Assembly: GCA_015233285.1 (NCBI GenBank)
Contig: JADFYA010000193.1
Span: forward strand, 725-7,091
Length of the DNA: 6,367 bases
Source of the DNA: Deltaproteobacteria bacterium
GTDB taxonomy: Bacteria; Desulfobacterota; JADFXK01
Direction of reading: 5' to 3'
In this document: in pieces, positions 1-5,592 of the stretch
Layout: the number at the start of each line of letters is the position of its first letter
Numbering within the stretch: position 1 is the stretch's first letter
Notes under the pieces: model-generated
The model's database searches: none
Told to the model about the DNA's origin: nothing
The model's input: the letters and a program-made list of their open reading frames with translations, nothing else
Position numbers and translations under genes: made by a program

Positions 1-1414
1 CGATGCCTAACACTTGATCGTATTCGGCCAGCCGTTGGGCCAGATCGGCGTCTGAGATTCGGCCTAGCTGATTTACCTGCACCCGCCTGAAGTCCTCATA
101 TAACGGTTCGGGCCGGGGGATGATTTCCCGGACGTTATCCAGACCGTCCTTGAAAGTGGCCGAGGTGGACAAGGCTGGCTGGGTGGCGGTGCAGAGGACT
201 ATGGTGGTCTGATAATTGGTGGTTAATTCCCGAAGGGCCTCCAGGCAGGGTCGGAGGAGGTCAGGCGGAAGCATCTGGGCCTCGTCCAAGATGACGACGC
301 TTCGGACGATATTATGGATTTTACGGCAAGGGGACCGCCGGGCCTGGAACAGAGATTCGAAGAACTGGACATTAGTCGTGACAATCAAAGGGGCGTCCCA
401 GTTCTCCCAGGCCAACCGGTGCCGCTGGTCTTCATCATCACCTTCATCGTCCTCCCGCCAGTCGCGGCGTTCCTGGTAATTGCTGTGGTGCTCCACAATC
501 GCCTCATCACCCAATATTCTCCTGAATACCGCGGCATTCTGTTCGATAACACTGGTGTAGGGAATGACGTAGATGACCCGTTTCAGGCCATGCCGGAGAG
601 CGTGTTTTAAAGCAAAGGCCAGGGAGGATATGGTCTTGCCGCCTCCTGTCGGGACCGTCAGCGAGAATAGTCCCGGGGCCTCATCCGCGGCGCGGAGACA
701 ATCCTCTAAAATGGCCGCCCGGCGTCTGTTTATATCCGAGGGGGGAGCCTGGCCGGCCAGGTGGTCCAGGGCTGTGGCCAATCGAGAACTCAGAACCTCC
801 AACGTCGGATAACCCTGCCGCCTGGACGCCTGGTCCGGGTCGGTGAATCTTTCCGTGTCCAGGCTGTCGGCGTCGACTAAGCAGGAAAATATCATTCGAA
901 TAAAAAAGGATAACTGGAACCCGGGGTGGCGGCCCCAGGTGAAACCCGGATTGGCCGGTTCGGGTTGACCCCGGATCAAATCAGGACAGGCTGAAGAGTC
1001 CGGGATCGCCTTTTTGTTGAGCCGGCCCACCAGGCTGGAGGGGTCTCCGGCATCTTCAGTCTTCCCTTCGGGGAGTCCGGCATGGTGCCCGGCAATGACA
1101 TAGGCCAGTAGCTTCCCTTTGTCCGGCCATAGTTTGAAGGCATGTTGGGCCCCGGCCGTGGAATGATCCACCCGTGGCAATTTTTTCTTTGACGAGGCAT
1201 CCGGGTTGGCCGCGTCCTGAATCCTCTGTTGAAACTTTTGGGAATACTTGCCCAGGTCATGCCAGAGACCGGCCAGGTAGGCCCAATCACCGGCCCCAAA
1301 ATCATCGGCCATGGCTCGCGTTAGTTCCGCCACCGCGGTTAAGTGATGTTCAAGCCGTTGCCATTCTGTGGGCGGCCGGCCGGCCAAGGTGTGGGCGTAA
1401 AAATTTTGCGACAT
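1..1414 (-). CDS. cas3: CRISPR-associated helicase/nuclease Cas3, N-terminal 471 residues (C-terminus beyond left edge)
   Basis: Cas3 is recruited by Cascade and unwinds and degrades target DNA with an HD nuclease and a superfamily 2 helicase. I read one open frame from ATG 1414 to the window edge without a stop. The HD nuclease domain (about residues 1-215) shows YAHT at 6-9, HH at 23-24, the HD pair H52-D53 (LWHDLGKYS), DHSTAGAQH at 83-91, AGHH at 108-111 and DAD at 201-203. The helicase domain follows, with Walker A PTGGGKT at 275-281, VTTNVQFFESLF in the 360s-370s, motif II DEAQ at 397-400 and motif III TAT at 429-431. Helicase motifs IV-VI lie outside the window. The start is fixed by GAGGAGG five bases upstream. 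The N-terminal HD order and the LDEAQMLPP motif resemble type I-C Cas3; the subtype is an inference because cas5/cas8/cas7 are not visible. An acidic run (EDDEGDDED, about 341-349) sits between motifs Ia and II. Confidence 0.95.
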   Translation of the reverse strand, partial: MSQNFYAHTLAGRPPTEWQRLEHHLTAVAELTRAMADDFGAGDWAYLAGLWHDLGKYSQKFQQRIQDAANPDASSKKKLPRVDHSTAGAQHAFKLWPDKGKLLAYVIAGHHAGLPEGKTEDAGDPSSLVGRLNKKAIPDSSACPDLIRGQPEPANPGFTWGRHPGFQLSFFIRMIFSCLVDADSLDTERFTDPDQASRRQGYPTLEVLSSRLATALDHLAGQAPPSDINRRRAAILEDCLRAADEAPGLFSLTVPTGGGKTISSLAFALKHALRHGLKRVIYVIPYTSVIEQNAAVFRRILGDEAIVEHHSNYQERRDWREDDEGDDEDQRHRLAWENWDAPLIVTTNVQFFESLFQARRSPCRKIHNIVRSVVILDEAQMLPPDLLRPCLEALRELTTNYQTTIVLCTATQPALSTSATFKDGLDNVREIIPRPEPLYEDFRRVQVNQLGRISDADLAQRLAEYDQVLGI

Positions 1415-1419
1415 GATAT

Positions 1420-1426
1420 CCTCCTC
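1420..1426 (-). promoter_or_regulatory. Ribosome binding site of cas3
   Basis: The minus strand reads GAGGAGG followed by the five bases ATATC and the cas3 ATG. This strong Shine-Dalgarno match decides the cas3 start and shows that cas3 can be translated independently of the damaged HTH frame upstream. Confidence 0.85.
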
Positions 1427-1462
1427 AACGGCAACGTGATGCCGAATGCATTCGAATTGAAA

Positions 1463-1699
1463 TTATTTGATTTCTCGAGTCGGGTTATCGGGATGATGGG
1501 TGATAATGAACCGGCCTTTAGAGCGCTCGTAGGAGAATTCAAAGCCGAGAAAAATCAATTCCGCTTTGTCCTTGTAAAATTGCGCCCGGCTTATACCCAG
1601 CGATGCCGCCAGTTGATTGACTGTTTGATAGGGGGCAGTCTTAATCTCTTAAATGATTTTAAGGAGGCGGATGGACCGCTTGTTTTTATCAATATCCAT
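1463..1699 (-). pseudogene. Small helix-turn-helix regulator gene interrupted by an in-frame stop, upstream of cas3
   Basis: Reading the minus strand from ATG 1699 gives 16 codons (MDIDKNKRSIRLLKII), a TAA at 1651-1649, and then 61 codons in the same frame to a TAA at 1465-1463. After the stop, TVNQLAASLGISRAQFYKD is a clear helix-turn-helix with GIS at the turn, and FSYERSKGRFII resembles the beta wing that ends the DNA-binding domain of WYL/DeoR-type regulators. The ligand-binding WYL half normally found after this point is absent; the frame ends instead. No ATG, GTG or TTG with a ribosome binding site follows the internal stop before the HTH, so the protein is probably not made unless the stop is read through, is recent, or is a sequencing error. 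CAA, CAG, GAA, AAA or TTA codons could become TAA by one or two changes, and family members have Q, E or K there. It is co-oriented with cas3 and 48 bases upstream, so it may be, or once have been, the local regulator of the cas operon (inference). The overlapping plus-strand frame is antisense noise. Confidence 0.6.
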
Positions 1700-1706
1700 A
1701 GGATGC

Positions 1707-1735
1707 ACTATATATCACCTGTCGATACGGCGCAA
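1707..1735 (-). promoter_or_regulatory. Candidate promoter for the HTH-cas3 unit
   Basis: On the minus strand, TTGCGC (1735-1730, three of six consensus bases) is followed after 17 bases by TATAGT (1712-1707, five of six). The predicted transcription start is about 1700, at or one base before the ATG of the HTH frame. No Shine-Dalgarno precedes that ATG, so its message would be leaderless or nearly so. cas3 would then have a 5' leader of about 285 bases containing the broken HTH frame. Confidence 0.45.
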
Positions 1736-1741
1736 GTCATT

Positions 1742-1909
1742 TTATATCCTCAGTTTACCCCTGTGTATGTCGAGTCCGGGATTCACACCCCAAATCTGCG
1801 AACCGCAGTTTATCGAAGAGACCGCGTCAGCCGGAATAGATCCCAATTTAGTTCCATAATTCATACATAACCGGCAGGTTGATGCCCCACCGCAACATTT
1901 TGAATGCAA
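1742..1909 (-). CDS. Possible small cysteine-rich protein (weak)
   Basis: An open minus-strand frame runs from TTG 1909 to TAA 1744-1742 and would encode 55 residues. Cysteines are at 5, 6, 12, 15 and 35, including a CRLC knuckle at 12-15, with NCGSQIW later in the frame; this is faintly zinc-ribbon-like. I do not recognise the family. No ribosome binding site is evident before the TTG, and an alternative ATG at 1864 would leave only 40 residues and lose the first four cysteines. The frame ends just before the candidate promoter of the HTH-cas3 unit, in the same orientation. It may be a chance frame. Confidence 0.2.
   Translation of the reverse strand: MHSKCCGGASTCRLCMNYGTKLGSIPADAVSSINCGSQIWGVNPGLDIHRGKLRI
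1796..1808. promoter_or_regulatory. Inverted repeat, possible operator in the cas3/TSUP divergent region
   Basis: CTGCG-AAC-CGCAG is a perfect 5-base inverted repeat. The symmetry extends, after one mismatch on each side, by two further pairs (AA outside left, TT outside right). It lies about 60 bases upstream of the candidate HTH-cas3 promoter, between the divergent units, where a dimeric HTH regulator could bind. It also lies inside the weak cysteine-rich frame. The assignment is speculative. Confidence 0.2.
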
Positions 1910-1929
1910 AGTCCATTAAAAGATGTTAT
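1900..1929 (+). promoter_or_regulatory. Candidate promoter of the TSUP transporter gene
   Basis: TTGAAT (1900-1905, four of six) and TGTTAT (1924-1929, four of six) are separated by 18 bases, giving a predicted start near 1936 and an untranslated leader of about 44 bases. This is the best sigma70-like pair between the divergent units, but it is weak. Confidence 0.3.
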
Positions 1930-1979
1930 GACCTATCAAATTTCATATCCCCCCAAAAAACTGAGGAGGACTAGCGGCC

Positions 1980-2738
1980 ATGGGTAGCGAATGGATGGCC
2001 CTACCGGCCGGGCTTCTGATTGCGACAACAGTCACACTGGCCGGGTTCGGAGGCGGCATACTCTGGATGCCCTACTTAATCTACGCGGCCGGGTTGGATC
2101 CGGCCCAGGCGGTCGTGACCTCTTTGATCATTCAGGTGGGAGGGATGGGGTCGGGGAGCCTGGCCGTGATTAGGGCCAAAAAGACCGACCTGCACCTGTC
2201 CTTCTATCTGATTACCGGTTCATTCGTGGGCGTTCCCATCGGAGTCTGGATATCCAGGTTCGTTCCGGCGAACTCGCTGGTGTTTATCTTGGGGGTGATT
2301 TGTCTGATTATGTCCTTGATCTTCGTTTATACCCAGGATGATTTCAGCAGCTCGCGAGTGAGCCGGGTGTCTTTCCGCCAAACCGCGCCTTATTTGTGGT
2401 TAGCCACACTTTTTTCCATCCTGACGGGGATTCTGTCCATGGGTGTGGGTGATTTCTTGGTCCCCATACTTCGCAACCGGCTTCGCCTGACCATGGAGTC
2501 GGCCATGTCCGCCTGTCTGGTCGTCATGGCCATAAATGCCGCCCTGGCCGCCGGCCTGCATGTGTTACTCGGTGAAAAGTTTGCCGGGACACTGGTTCTG
2601 TGGGCCATCCCCGGGGTTCTTATCGGAGGGCAAGTCGGCCCCCGGCTGGCCGGTAAGATTAGCGATCAGACCCTCAAAGAAGTATTCATTTACGGCCTGT
2701 CTTTGGCTGGAATACACATGGTCTTCAACAACCTGTAA
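1980..2738 (+). CDS. TSUP-family membrane transporter (sulfite exporter TauE/SafE-like)
   Basis: This 252-residue protein is almost entirely hydrophobic, with about eight likely membrane segments: near 7-29, 42-63, 73-92, 98-117, 136-157, 173-197, 203-220 and 233-250. Two glycine-rich, internally similar motifs mark the duplicated halves of the TSUP fold: AGFGGGILWMPYLIYAAG near 21-38 and SMGVGDFLVPIL near 153-164. GGQVGPRLAGKIS (216-228) is the typical C-terminal loop. The length matches the family (about 240-270). Family members move small sulfur-containing or organic anions such as sulfite, sulfoacetate or thiosulfate; the substrate cannot be read from sequence. The start is supported by GAGGAGGA at 1963-1970, nine bases before ATG. 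It is divergent from the HTH-cas3 unit and appears monocistronic, so no functional link with CRISPR is implied. Confidence 0.9.
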   Translation: MGSEWMALPAGLLIATTVTLAGFGGGILWMPYLIYAAGLDPAQAVVTSLIIQVGGMGSGSLAVIRAKKTDLHLSFYLITGSFVGVPIGVWISRFVPANSLVFILGVICLIMSLIFVYTQDDFSSSRVSRVSFRQTAPYLWLATLFSILTGILSMGVGDFLVPILRNRLRLTMESAMSACLVVMAINAALAAGLHVLLGEKFAGTLVLWAIPGVLIGGQVGPRLAGKISDQTLKEVFIYGLSLAGIHMVFNNL

Positions 2739-2750
2739 TCTCAAATCACA

Positions 2751-2984
2751 TCAGGCCGCTGAGAGTGATTCGGCTCCCTCCCCCGGAGTCACCCGCCTAA
2801 ATTTGCGAAGAGCCCTTAATGCTTTTCGTTGATCGAAATCAATCCACGTGGTATCAACCTTCGTTATTGAGCCATTCCAGGAAAGGTCATCATTGTCTCT
2901 TTTCGAGGGGACGTGGTGCAGGGTAATCGGATCTAATTTAAATAAATGGCTGATTCCGATTAAGCCCTGAAAGGGCGCTCCAGG
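2751..2984 (-). pseudogene. Possible 3' remnant of an unrecognised gene (weak)
   Basis: The minus strand has 77 open codons between TAA and TGA (2753-2751), but no ATG, GTG or TTG occurs near the 5' end; the only GTG is close to the C-terminus. The translation looks protein-like (for example LSWNGSITKVDTTWIDFD followed by a basic QRKALRALRKFRR stretch), but I cannot name a family. The upstream end coincides with the hairpin repeats at 2924-3009, which is consistent with a gene truncated by, or decayed around, a repeat. It converges on the TSUP gene 13 bases after its stop. A chance open frame is a real alternative. Confidence 0.2.
2924..2962. repeat. Inverted repeat, 8-base arms
   Basis: TAATCGGA (2924-2931) and TCCGATTA (2955-2962) are perfect reverse complements separated by a 23-base AT-rich spacer. 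The right arm runs directly into the GCCCT hairpin of the REP-like element, so the two may be one composite structure. Confidence 0.5.
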
Positions 2985-3009
2985 TTAGCCCGGCGGCAAC
3001 GCCCTGGGT
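2964..3009. repeat. Double-hairpin REP-like palindromic element
   Basis: GCCCT-GAA-AGGGC (2964-2976) is a perfect hairpin. After ten bases comes a second imperfect palindrome (2987-3009) with GGC-AAC-GCC at its core and CCC/GGG further out. Paired GC-rich palindromes of the form CCCTGAAAGGG followed by a CCCRGGGC-like palindrome resemble dispersed repeats I associate with many bacterial genomes; copy number here cannot be judged from one window. It could also act as an mRNA-stabilising or transcription-ending structure. Confidence 0.45.
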
Positions 3010-3102
3010 CTGGATAGCCACTACACAAAATCACCTAATAATACCCAAATAAAGCAGCCGGCCACAGGCGCGCTCAGATGCGCTGGTTATAGACGTGTCG
3101 AG

Positions 3103-3108
3103 TATAGT
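3103..3108 (+). promoter_or_regulatory. Possible -10 hexamer for the BMP gene
   Basis: TATAGT matches five of six consensus -10 bases and lies 35 bases before the chosen ATG, a sensible distance. No good -35 hexamer is found 16-18 bases upstream, so the assignment is weak. Confidence 0.25.
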
Positions 3109-3142
3109 TATGGGAAGCCTGGTTTTATTCCGGGGGGAGACC

Positions 3143-4165
3143 ATGGCAAAAAAAATCTGCATTTTGCTGTGGCTGGTTTTAGGTACCTTAGTCTGGATCA
3201 GTTGCAGCAGCGATAAGGCGGCGACCAAAGTCGGCCTGGTGGTGGATGAGGCCGGGATTTCAGACGGGACATTTAACAGCGCGGCCTGGACAGGGGTGCA
3301 AAACGCCGTGTCCCGGCTGGGTGTATCCGGAAGCTATCTGGTGTCCGGACAACCGGATGATTACGCCAAAAATATAGAAGCATTCGTTAAGACAGGCACC
3401 GGCCTGATCATCACCGTGGGATTCAACATGGGGGAGGCTACTGCCGCCGAGGCCGGACTTCACCCCGAAAATAAGTTGGCCATCGTTGACCTGGCCGATG
3501 ATCCACCCCTGAGCAATGTCCTGGGGCTGACCTTTGCCGCGGATCAGGCCGCCTTCCTGGCCGGATATTTGGCCGCGGGAATCACCAGAACGGGCAAAGT
3601 CGGGACCTTTGGGGGGATGCAGCTTCCTTCCGTGACCCTGTTCATGGATGGCTTTGCCCTGGGGGTGAAGCAATACAATATGCGCCACCAAACCAGCGTC
3701 CAGACCATCGGCTGGGACCCCTACACCCAGACCGGCCTGTTCACTGGAGACTTCGTTAATGTTGATGAAGGCCGGGCCATGGGCGGCAAATTGATCGACC
3801 TCGGGGTGGACATCATCTTGCCCGTAGCCGGAGCGGTCGGTACCGGCGCCGCAGACGCGGCCCTGGAGAGCCGCCGGGTGTATATTATCGGGACGGACCT
3901 GGACTGGACTCTGGTTTATCCGGAATATGCCGAGATTGTTTTGACCTCCGTACTCAAGGATATCGACGTAGCGGTATATAGAGCCATCGAACAAGTGACC
4001 AACGGCACCTTTACCGGCGGCACCTACCTGGGCACGCTGGACAATAACGGGGTTGACCTGGCTCCCTTCCATTATCTCGACGCCCTTGTGCCCAGCGATC
4101 TCAAGTTGGAGCTGGACGTGATCAGGGCCGGGATCATCGCCGGAACCATAAAAACCAGGCCGTGA
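3143..4165 (+). CDS. BMP family (PnrA-like) ABC-transporter substrate-binding lipoprotein
   Basis: BMP-family proteins are periplasmic or membrane-anchored binding proteins; characterised members such as PnrA/TmpC bind purine nucleosides and feed an ABC importer. From ATG 3143 the product has 340 residues, normal for the family. It begins MAKK, then a hydrophobic stretch (5-19), then a candidate lipidated C21 in the sequence LVWISC; tryptophan at -3 is unusual, so lipidation is probable rather than certain. The mature part shows VGLVVDEAGISDGTFNSAAW (30-49), LIITVGFNMGEA (88-99), LGLTFAADQAAFLAGYLAAG (127-146), TGKVGTFGGMQLPSVTLFMDGF (150-171), IILPVAGAVGTGA (mid-220s to 230s) and GTDLDWTLVYPEYAEIVLTS, the expected family order. 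The start was chosen because a hydrophobic signal follows at once and a GGGGGGAGA purine run (3132-3140) precedes it; the upstream ATG at 3095 would add 16 residues before the signal. No ATPase or permease genes are adjacent, so partners are encoded elsewhere. The substrate is unknown. Confidence 0.9.
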   Translation: MAKKICILLWLVLGTLVWISCSSDKAATKVGLVVDEAGISDGTFNSAAWTGVQNAVSRLGVSGSYLVSGQPDDYAKNIEAFVKTGTGLIITVGFNMGEATAAEAGLHPENKLAIVDLADDPPLSNVLGLTFAADQAAFLAGYLAAGITRTGKVGTFGGMQLPSVTLFMDGFALGVKQYNMRHQTSVQTIGWDPYTQTGLFTGDFVNVDEGRAMGGKLIDLGVDIILPVAGAVGTGAADAALESRRVYIIGTDLDWTLVYPEYAEIVLTSVLKDIDVAVYRAIEQVTNGTFTGGTYLGTLDNNGVDLAPFHYLDALVPSDLKLELDVIRAGIIAGTIKTRP

Positions 4166-4189
4166 ATCGGCTTCGGCCCAGATATTGTA

Positions 4190-4218
4190 TTGGCAAATAT
4201 CCCGCGATATGGTAATAA
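4190..4218 (+). promoter_or_regulatory. Candidate lysC promoter
   Basis: TTGGCA (4190-4195, five of six -35 bases) and TAATAA (4213-4218, weak -10) are 17 bases apart. The predicted start is near 4225, giving lysC a leader of about 84 bases that contains the two hairpins at 4226-4276. Confidence 0.4.
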
Positions 4219-4244
4219 AAAAAATTCAGCATCCCTGGTGCTGA
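4217..4244 (-). terminator. Terminator-like hairpin on the minus strand
   Basis: TCAGCA (4226-4231) and TGCTGA (4239-4244) form a perfect 6-base stem with a 7-base loop. Read on the minus strand, the stem is followed by A and then eight consecutive T residues (4224-4217), the layout of an intrinsic terminator for leftward transcription. No minus-strand gene is known here, so it may be fortuitous or serve in the lysC leader instead. Confidence 0.35.
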
Positions 4245-4247
4245 TTA

Positions 4248-4276
4248 AAGGCGCTGAGGTTAGTCCTTAGAGCCTT
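4248..4276 (+). terminator. Intrinsic terminator or attenuator hairpin before lysC
   Basis: AAGGC and GCCTT flank a G/A mismatch, then CTGAGG pairs with CCTTAG (one G-U), closing a TTAGT loop. This gives about 11 pairs followed by the T-rich TTTGTTGTT. It lies 83 bases after the BMP stop and 23 bases before the lysC ribosome binding site. It could end BMP transcription or, if lysC transcripts start near 4225, attenuate lysC. Confidence 0.45.
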
Positions 4277-4298
4277 TGTTGTTATCGACTCAATTTGT

Positions 4299-4306
4299 GG
4301 AGAAGG
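4299..4306 (+). promoter_or_regulatory. Ribosome binding site of lysC
   Basis: GGAGAAGG lies just before ATG 4309, with GGAG six bases away. It favours this ATG over the in-frame TTG at 4276, which would add 11 residues not expected in LysC and would place the start codon inside the terminator-like stem. Confidence 0.8.
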
Positions 4307-4308
4307 CA

Positions 4309-5532
4309 ATGGGCATTATCGTTCAAAAATATGGCGGCACATCCGTCGGAAGTATTGACCGGATCAGGAATGTGGCCCGCCGGGTAATCAAAGCCAAAAA
4401 AGAGGGCCATGACGTAGTGGTCATCCTTTCAGCCATGGCCGGGGAGACGGACAGGTTAATCAACCTGGCCAAAAGCGCAGTGGAAGACCCGGACCCCCGA
4501 GAGCTGGATGTGCTCATGTCGACCGGGGAGCAAACTTCCGTGGCCTTGTTTTCCATGGTCGTTCAGGGGATGGGGTATGAAGCCCGGTCACTCCTGGGCT
4601 ACCAGGCCAAAATCATCACCGACCGGGCCTATGGCCGGGCCCGCATCCATGAAATTGATTCGTCCAGGATAAAAGAAGAATTAGCCCGGAACCGGATCGT
4701 GGCCGTGGCCGGATTTCAGGGTCTTGATGAAAGGAATAACATCACCACGCTGGGCCGCGGCGGGTCGGACACCACGGCCGTGGCTCTGGCCGCGGCATTG
4801 CAGGCTGATGTGTGCGAAATATACACCGACGTTGACGGGGTCTATACCACCGATCCCAACATCTGCCCGGATGCTCGAAAAATATCCCGGATATCCTACA
4901 AAGAAATGCTGGAGATGGCTTCTTTGGGGGCGAAGGTTTTGGAAATTAGATCGGTGGAACTGGCCGCCAAGTACGGGGTGGTCATTCATGTGAGATCCAG
5001 CTTTAATGAAAATCCAGGGACCCTGGTGCTTGAGGAGGACGAACAAATGGAAGATATTTTGGTCACCAGCGTAACCTATTCCAAAAAAGACGCCCGCGTG
5101 ACCCTGACCCGGGTACCGGACAAACCCGGCGTGGCCTCGAAAATATTTACGTCTATCGCCGCGGCCGGGATCGTGGTCGATGCCATCATTCAGAATCAGA
5201 GCGCCGACGGTTTCACCGATCTGTCTTTCACCGTGCCCAAAACCGACTATAAGCAGACCATAAATATGCTGAAACCCATTGCGGTGGAATTAGGGGCCAA
5301 GGAGATCTTAGGCGATGAAGATATCGGAAAAGTCTCCGTAGTTGGGGTGGGGATGCGAAATCACGCCGGGGTGGCGGCCAAGATGTTCAAGACCCTGTCG
5401 GATGAGAACATCAACATCATGATGATCACCACCTCGGAGATCAAGATTAGTTGCGTTATTGAAGGCAAGTATACGGAACTGGCCGTCCGGGTGCTACATG
5501 ACGCCTTCGGCCTGGCCGAGGGTAATTATTAA
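4309..5532 (+). CDS. lysC: Aspartate kinase, monofunctional, with two ACT domains
   Basis: Aspartate kinase phosphorylates L-aspartate with ATP to 4-phospho-L-aspartate, the first step toward lysine, diaminopimelate, methionine and threonine, in the cytoplasm. The 407-residue product matches the 400-420 residues of LysC proteins with alpha2beta2 architecture. The amino-acid kinase domain (about 1-240) carries KYGGTSVG (7-14), SAMAGETD (41-48), STGEQ (71-75), GRGGSDTTA (149-157) and [14 protein letters not shown] (172-185). Two ACT domains follow (about 262-330 and 340-407), with the regulatory motif [12 protein letters not shown] (373-384), so feedback inhibition by lysine and/or threonine is expected but the effector is not readable. 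The start [10 protein letters not shown] is the family's usual N-terminus. It stands alone between the BMP gene and a convergent ferredoxin gene. A strong internal start at codon 247 is annotated separately. Confidence 0.96.
   Translation: MGIIVQKYGGTSVGSIDRIRNVARRVIKAKKEGHDVVVILSAMAGETDRLINLAKSAVEDPDPRELDVLMSTGEQTSVALFSMVVQGMGYEARSLLGYQAKIITDRAYGRARIHEIDSSRIKEELARNRIVAVAGFQGLDERNNITTLGRGGSDTTAVALAAALQADVCEIYTDVDGVYTTDPNICPDARKISRISYKEMLEMASLGAKVLEIRSVELAAKYGVVIHVRSSFNENPGTLVLEEDEQMEDILVTSVTYSKKDARVTLTRVPDKPGVASKIFTSIAAAGIVVDAIIQNQSADGFTDLSFTVPKTDYKQTINMLKPIAVELGAKEILGDEDIGKVSVVGVGMRNHAGVAAKMFKTLSDENINIMMITTSEIKISCVIEGKYTELAVRVLHDAFGLAEGNY
5032..5039 (+). promoter_or_regulatory. Internal ribosome binding site within lysC
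   Basis: GAGGAGGA is separated by seven bases from the in-frame ATG at 5047 (codon 247), an ideal Shine-Dalgarno arrangement inside a coding region. Confidence 0.6.
5047..5532 (+). CDS. Probable in-frame LysC beta subunit (ACT domains only)
   Basis: Translation from ATG 5047 would give a 161-residue polypeptide starting MEDILVTSV and holding both ACT domains without the kinase domain. In Bacillus subtilis aspartokinase II and Corynebacterium glutamicum LysC, an overlapping beta subunit is made from an internal in-frame start at almost the same place (about residue 246-250, about 160-172 residues) and forms an alpha2beta2 regulatory complex. Here the internal start has a strong ribosome binding site, formed by the codons for E242-E243-D244. 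That it is used is an inference from position and site quality. Confidence 0.55.
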   Translation: MEDILVTSVTYSKKDARVTLTRVPDKPGVASKIFTSIAAAGIVVDAIIQNQSADGFTDLSFTVPKTDYKQTINMLKPIAVELGAKEILGDEDIGKVSVVGVGMRNHAGVAAKMFKTLSDENINIMMITTSEIKISCVIEGKYTELAVRVLHDAFGLAEGNY

Positions 5533-5592
5533 ATGCGGGCATTGAACCCGGCCCAGCCTTTTACCGCAACCGAAAGACAATGATTACGGCTT

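Larger units (their letters stand above)
2739..3142. other. Gene-poor intergenic region with repeats
   Basis: About 400 bases separate the TSUP gene from the BMP lipoprotein gene. I see no intact gene here. It contains a weak inverted repeat just after the TSUP stop (AATCAC 2744-2749 / GTGATT 2765-2770, no T-tract), the start-less minus-strand frame at 2751-2984, the hairpin cluster at 2924-3009, and a TATAGT -10-like hexamer at 3103-3108 with no convincing -35. Confidence 0.7.

Noticed and set aside
1741..1812. tRNA-like GGTGTGAATCCC sequence on the minus strand
   Set aside because: It vaguely resembles a T-arm, but no five-pair T-stem, anticodon arm or acceptor stem can be formed.
1653..1859. 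Plus-strand frame with AAGGAGG upstream of an ATG (near 1660)
   Set aside because: The apparent ribosome binding site is the complement of the HTH codons on the minus strand, and the encoded peptide has no recognisable features.
1343..1870. Plus-strand open frame of 175 codons
   Set aside because: It lies antisense across the cas3 start, the HTH frame and their intergenic region, has no recognisable domain, and the opposite strand explains the coding signal better.
3095..3142. Earlier start (ATG 3095) for the BMP gene
   Set aside because: It would place 16 residues before an otherwise normal lipoprotein signal, and a purine-rich site precedes ATG 3143.
3260..4072. Minus-strand open frame of 270 codons
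   Set aside because: It is fully antisense to the BMP gene, whose motifs are unmistakable; the long open frame is a by-product of codon bias.
4248..4300. Lysine riboswitch upstream of lysC
   Set aside because: The leader is far shorter than the roughly 170-base lysine riboswitch and lacks its conserved junction sequences as I recall them; only simple hairpins are visible.
4681..5046. Minus-strand frame of 121 codons inside lysC
   Set aside because: It is antisense to conserved aspartate kinase sequence, with no motif or ribosome binding site of its own.
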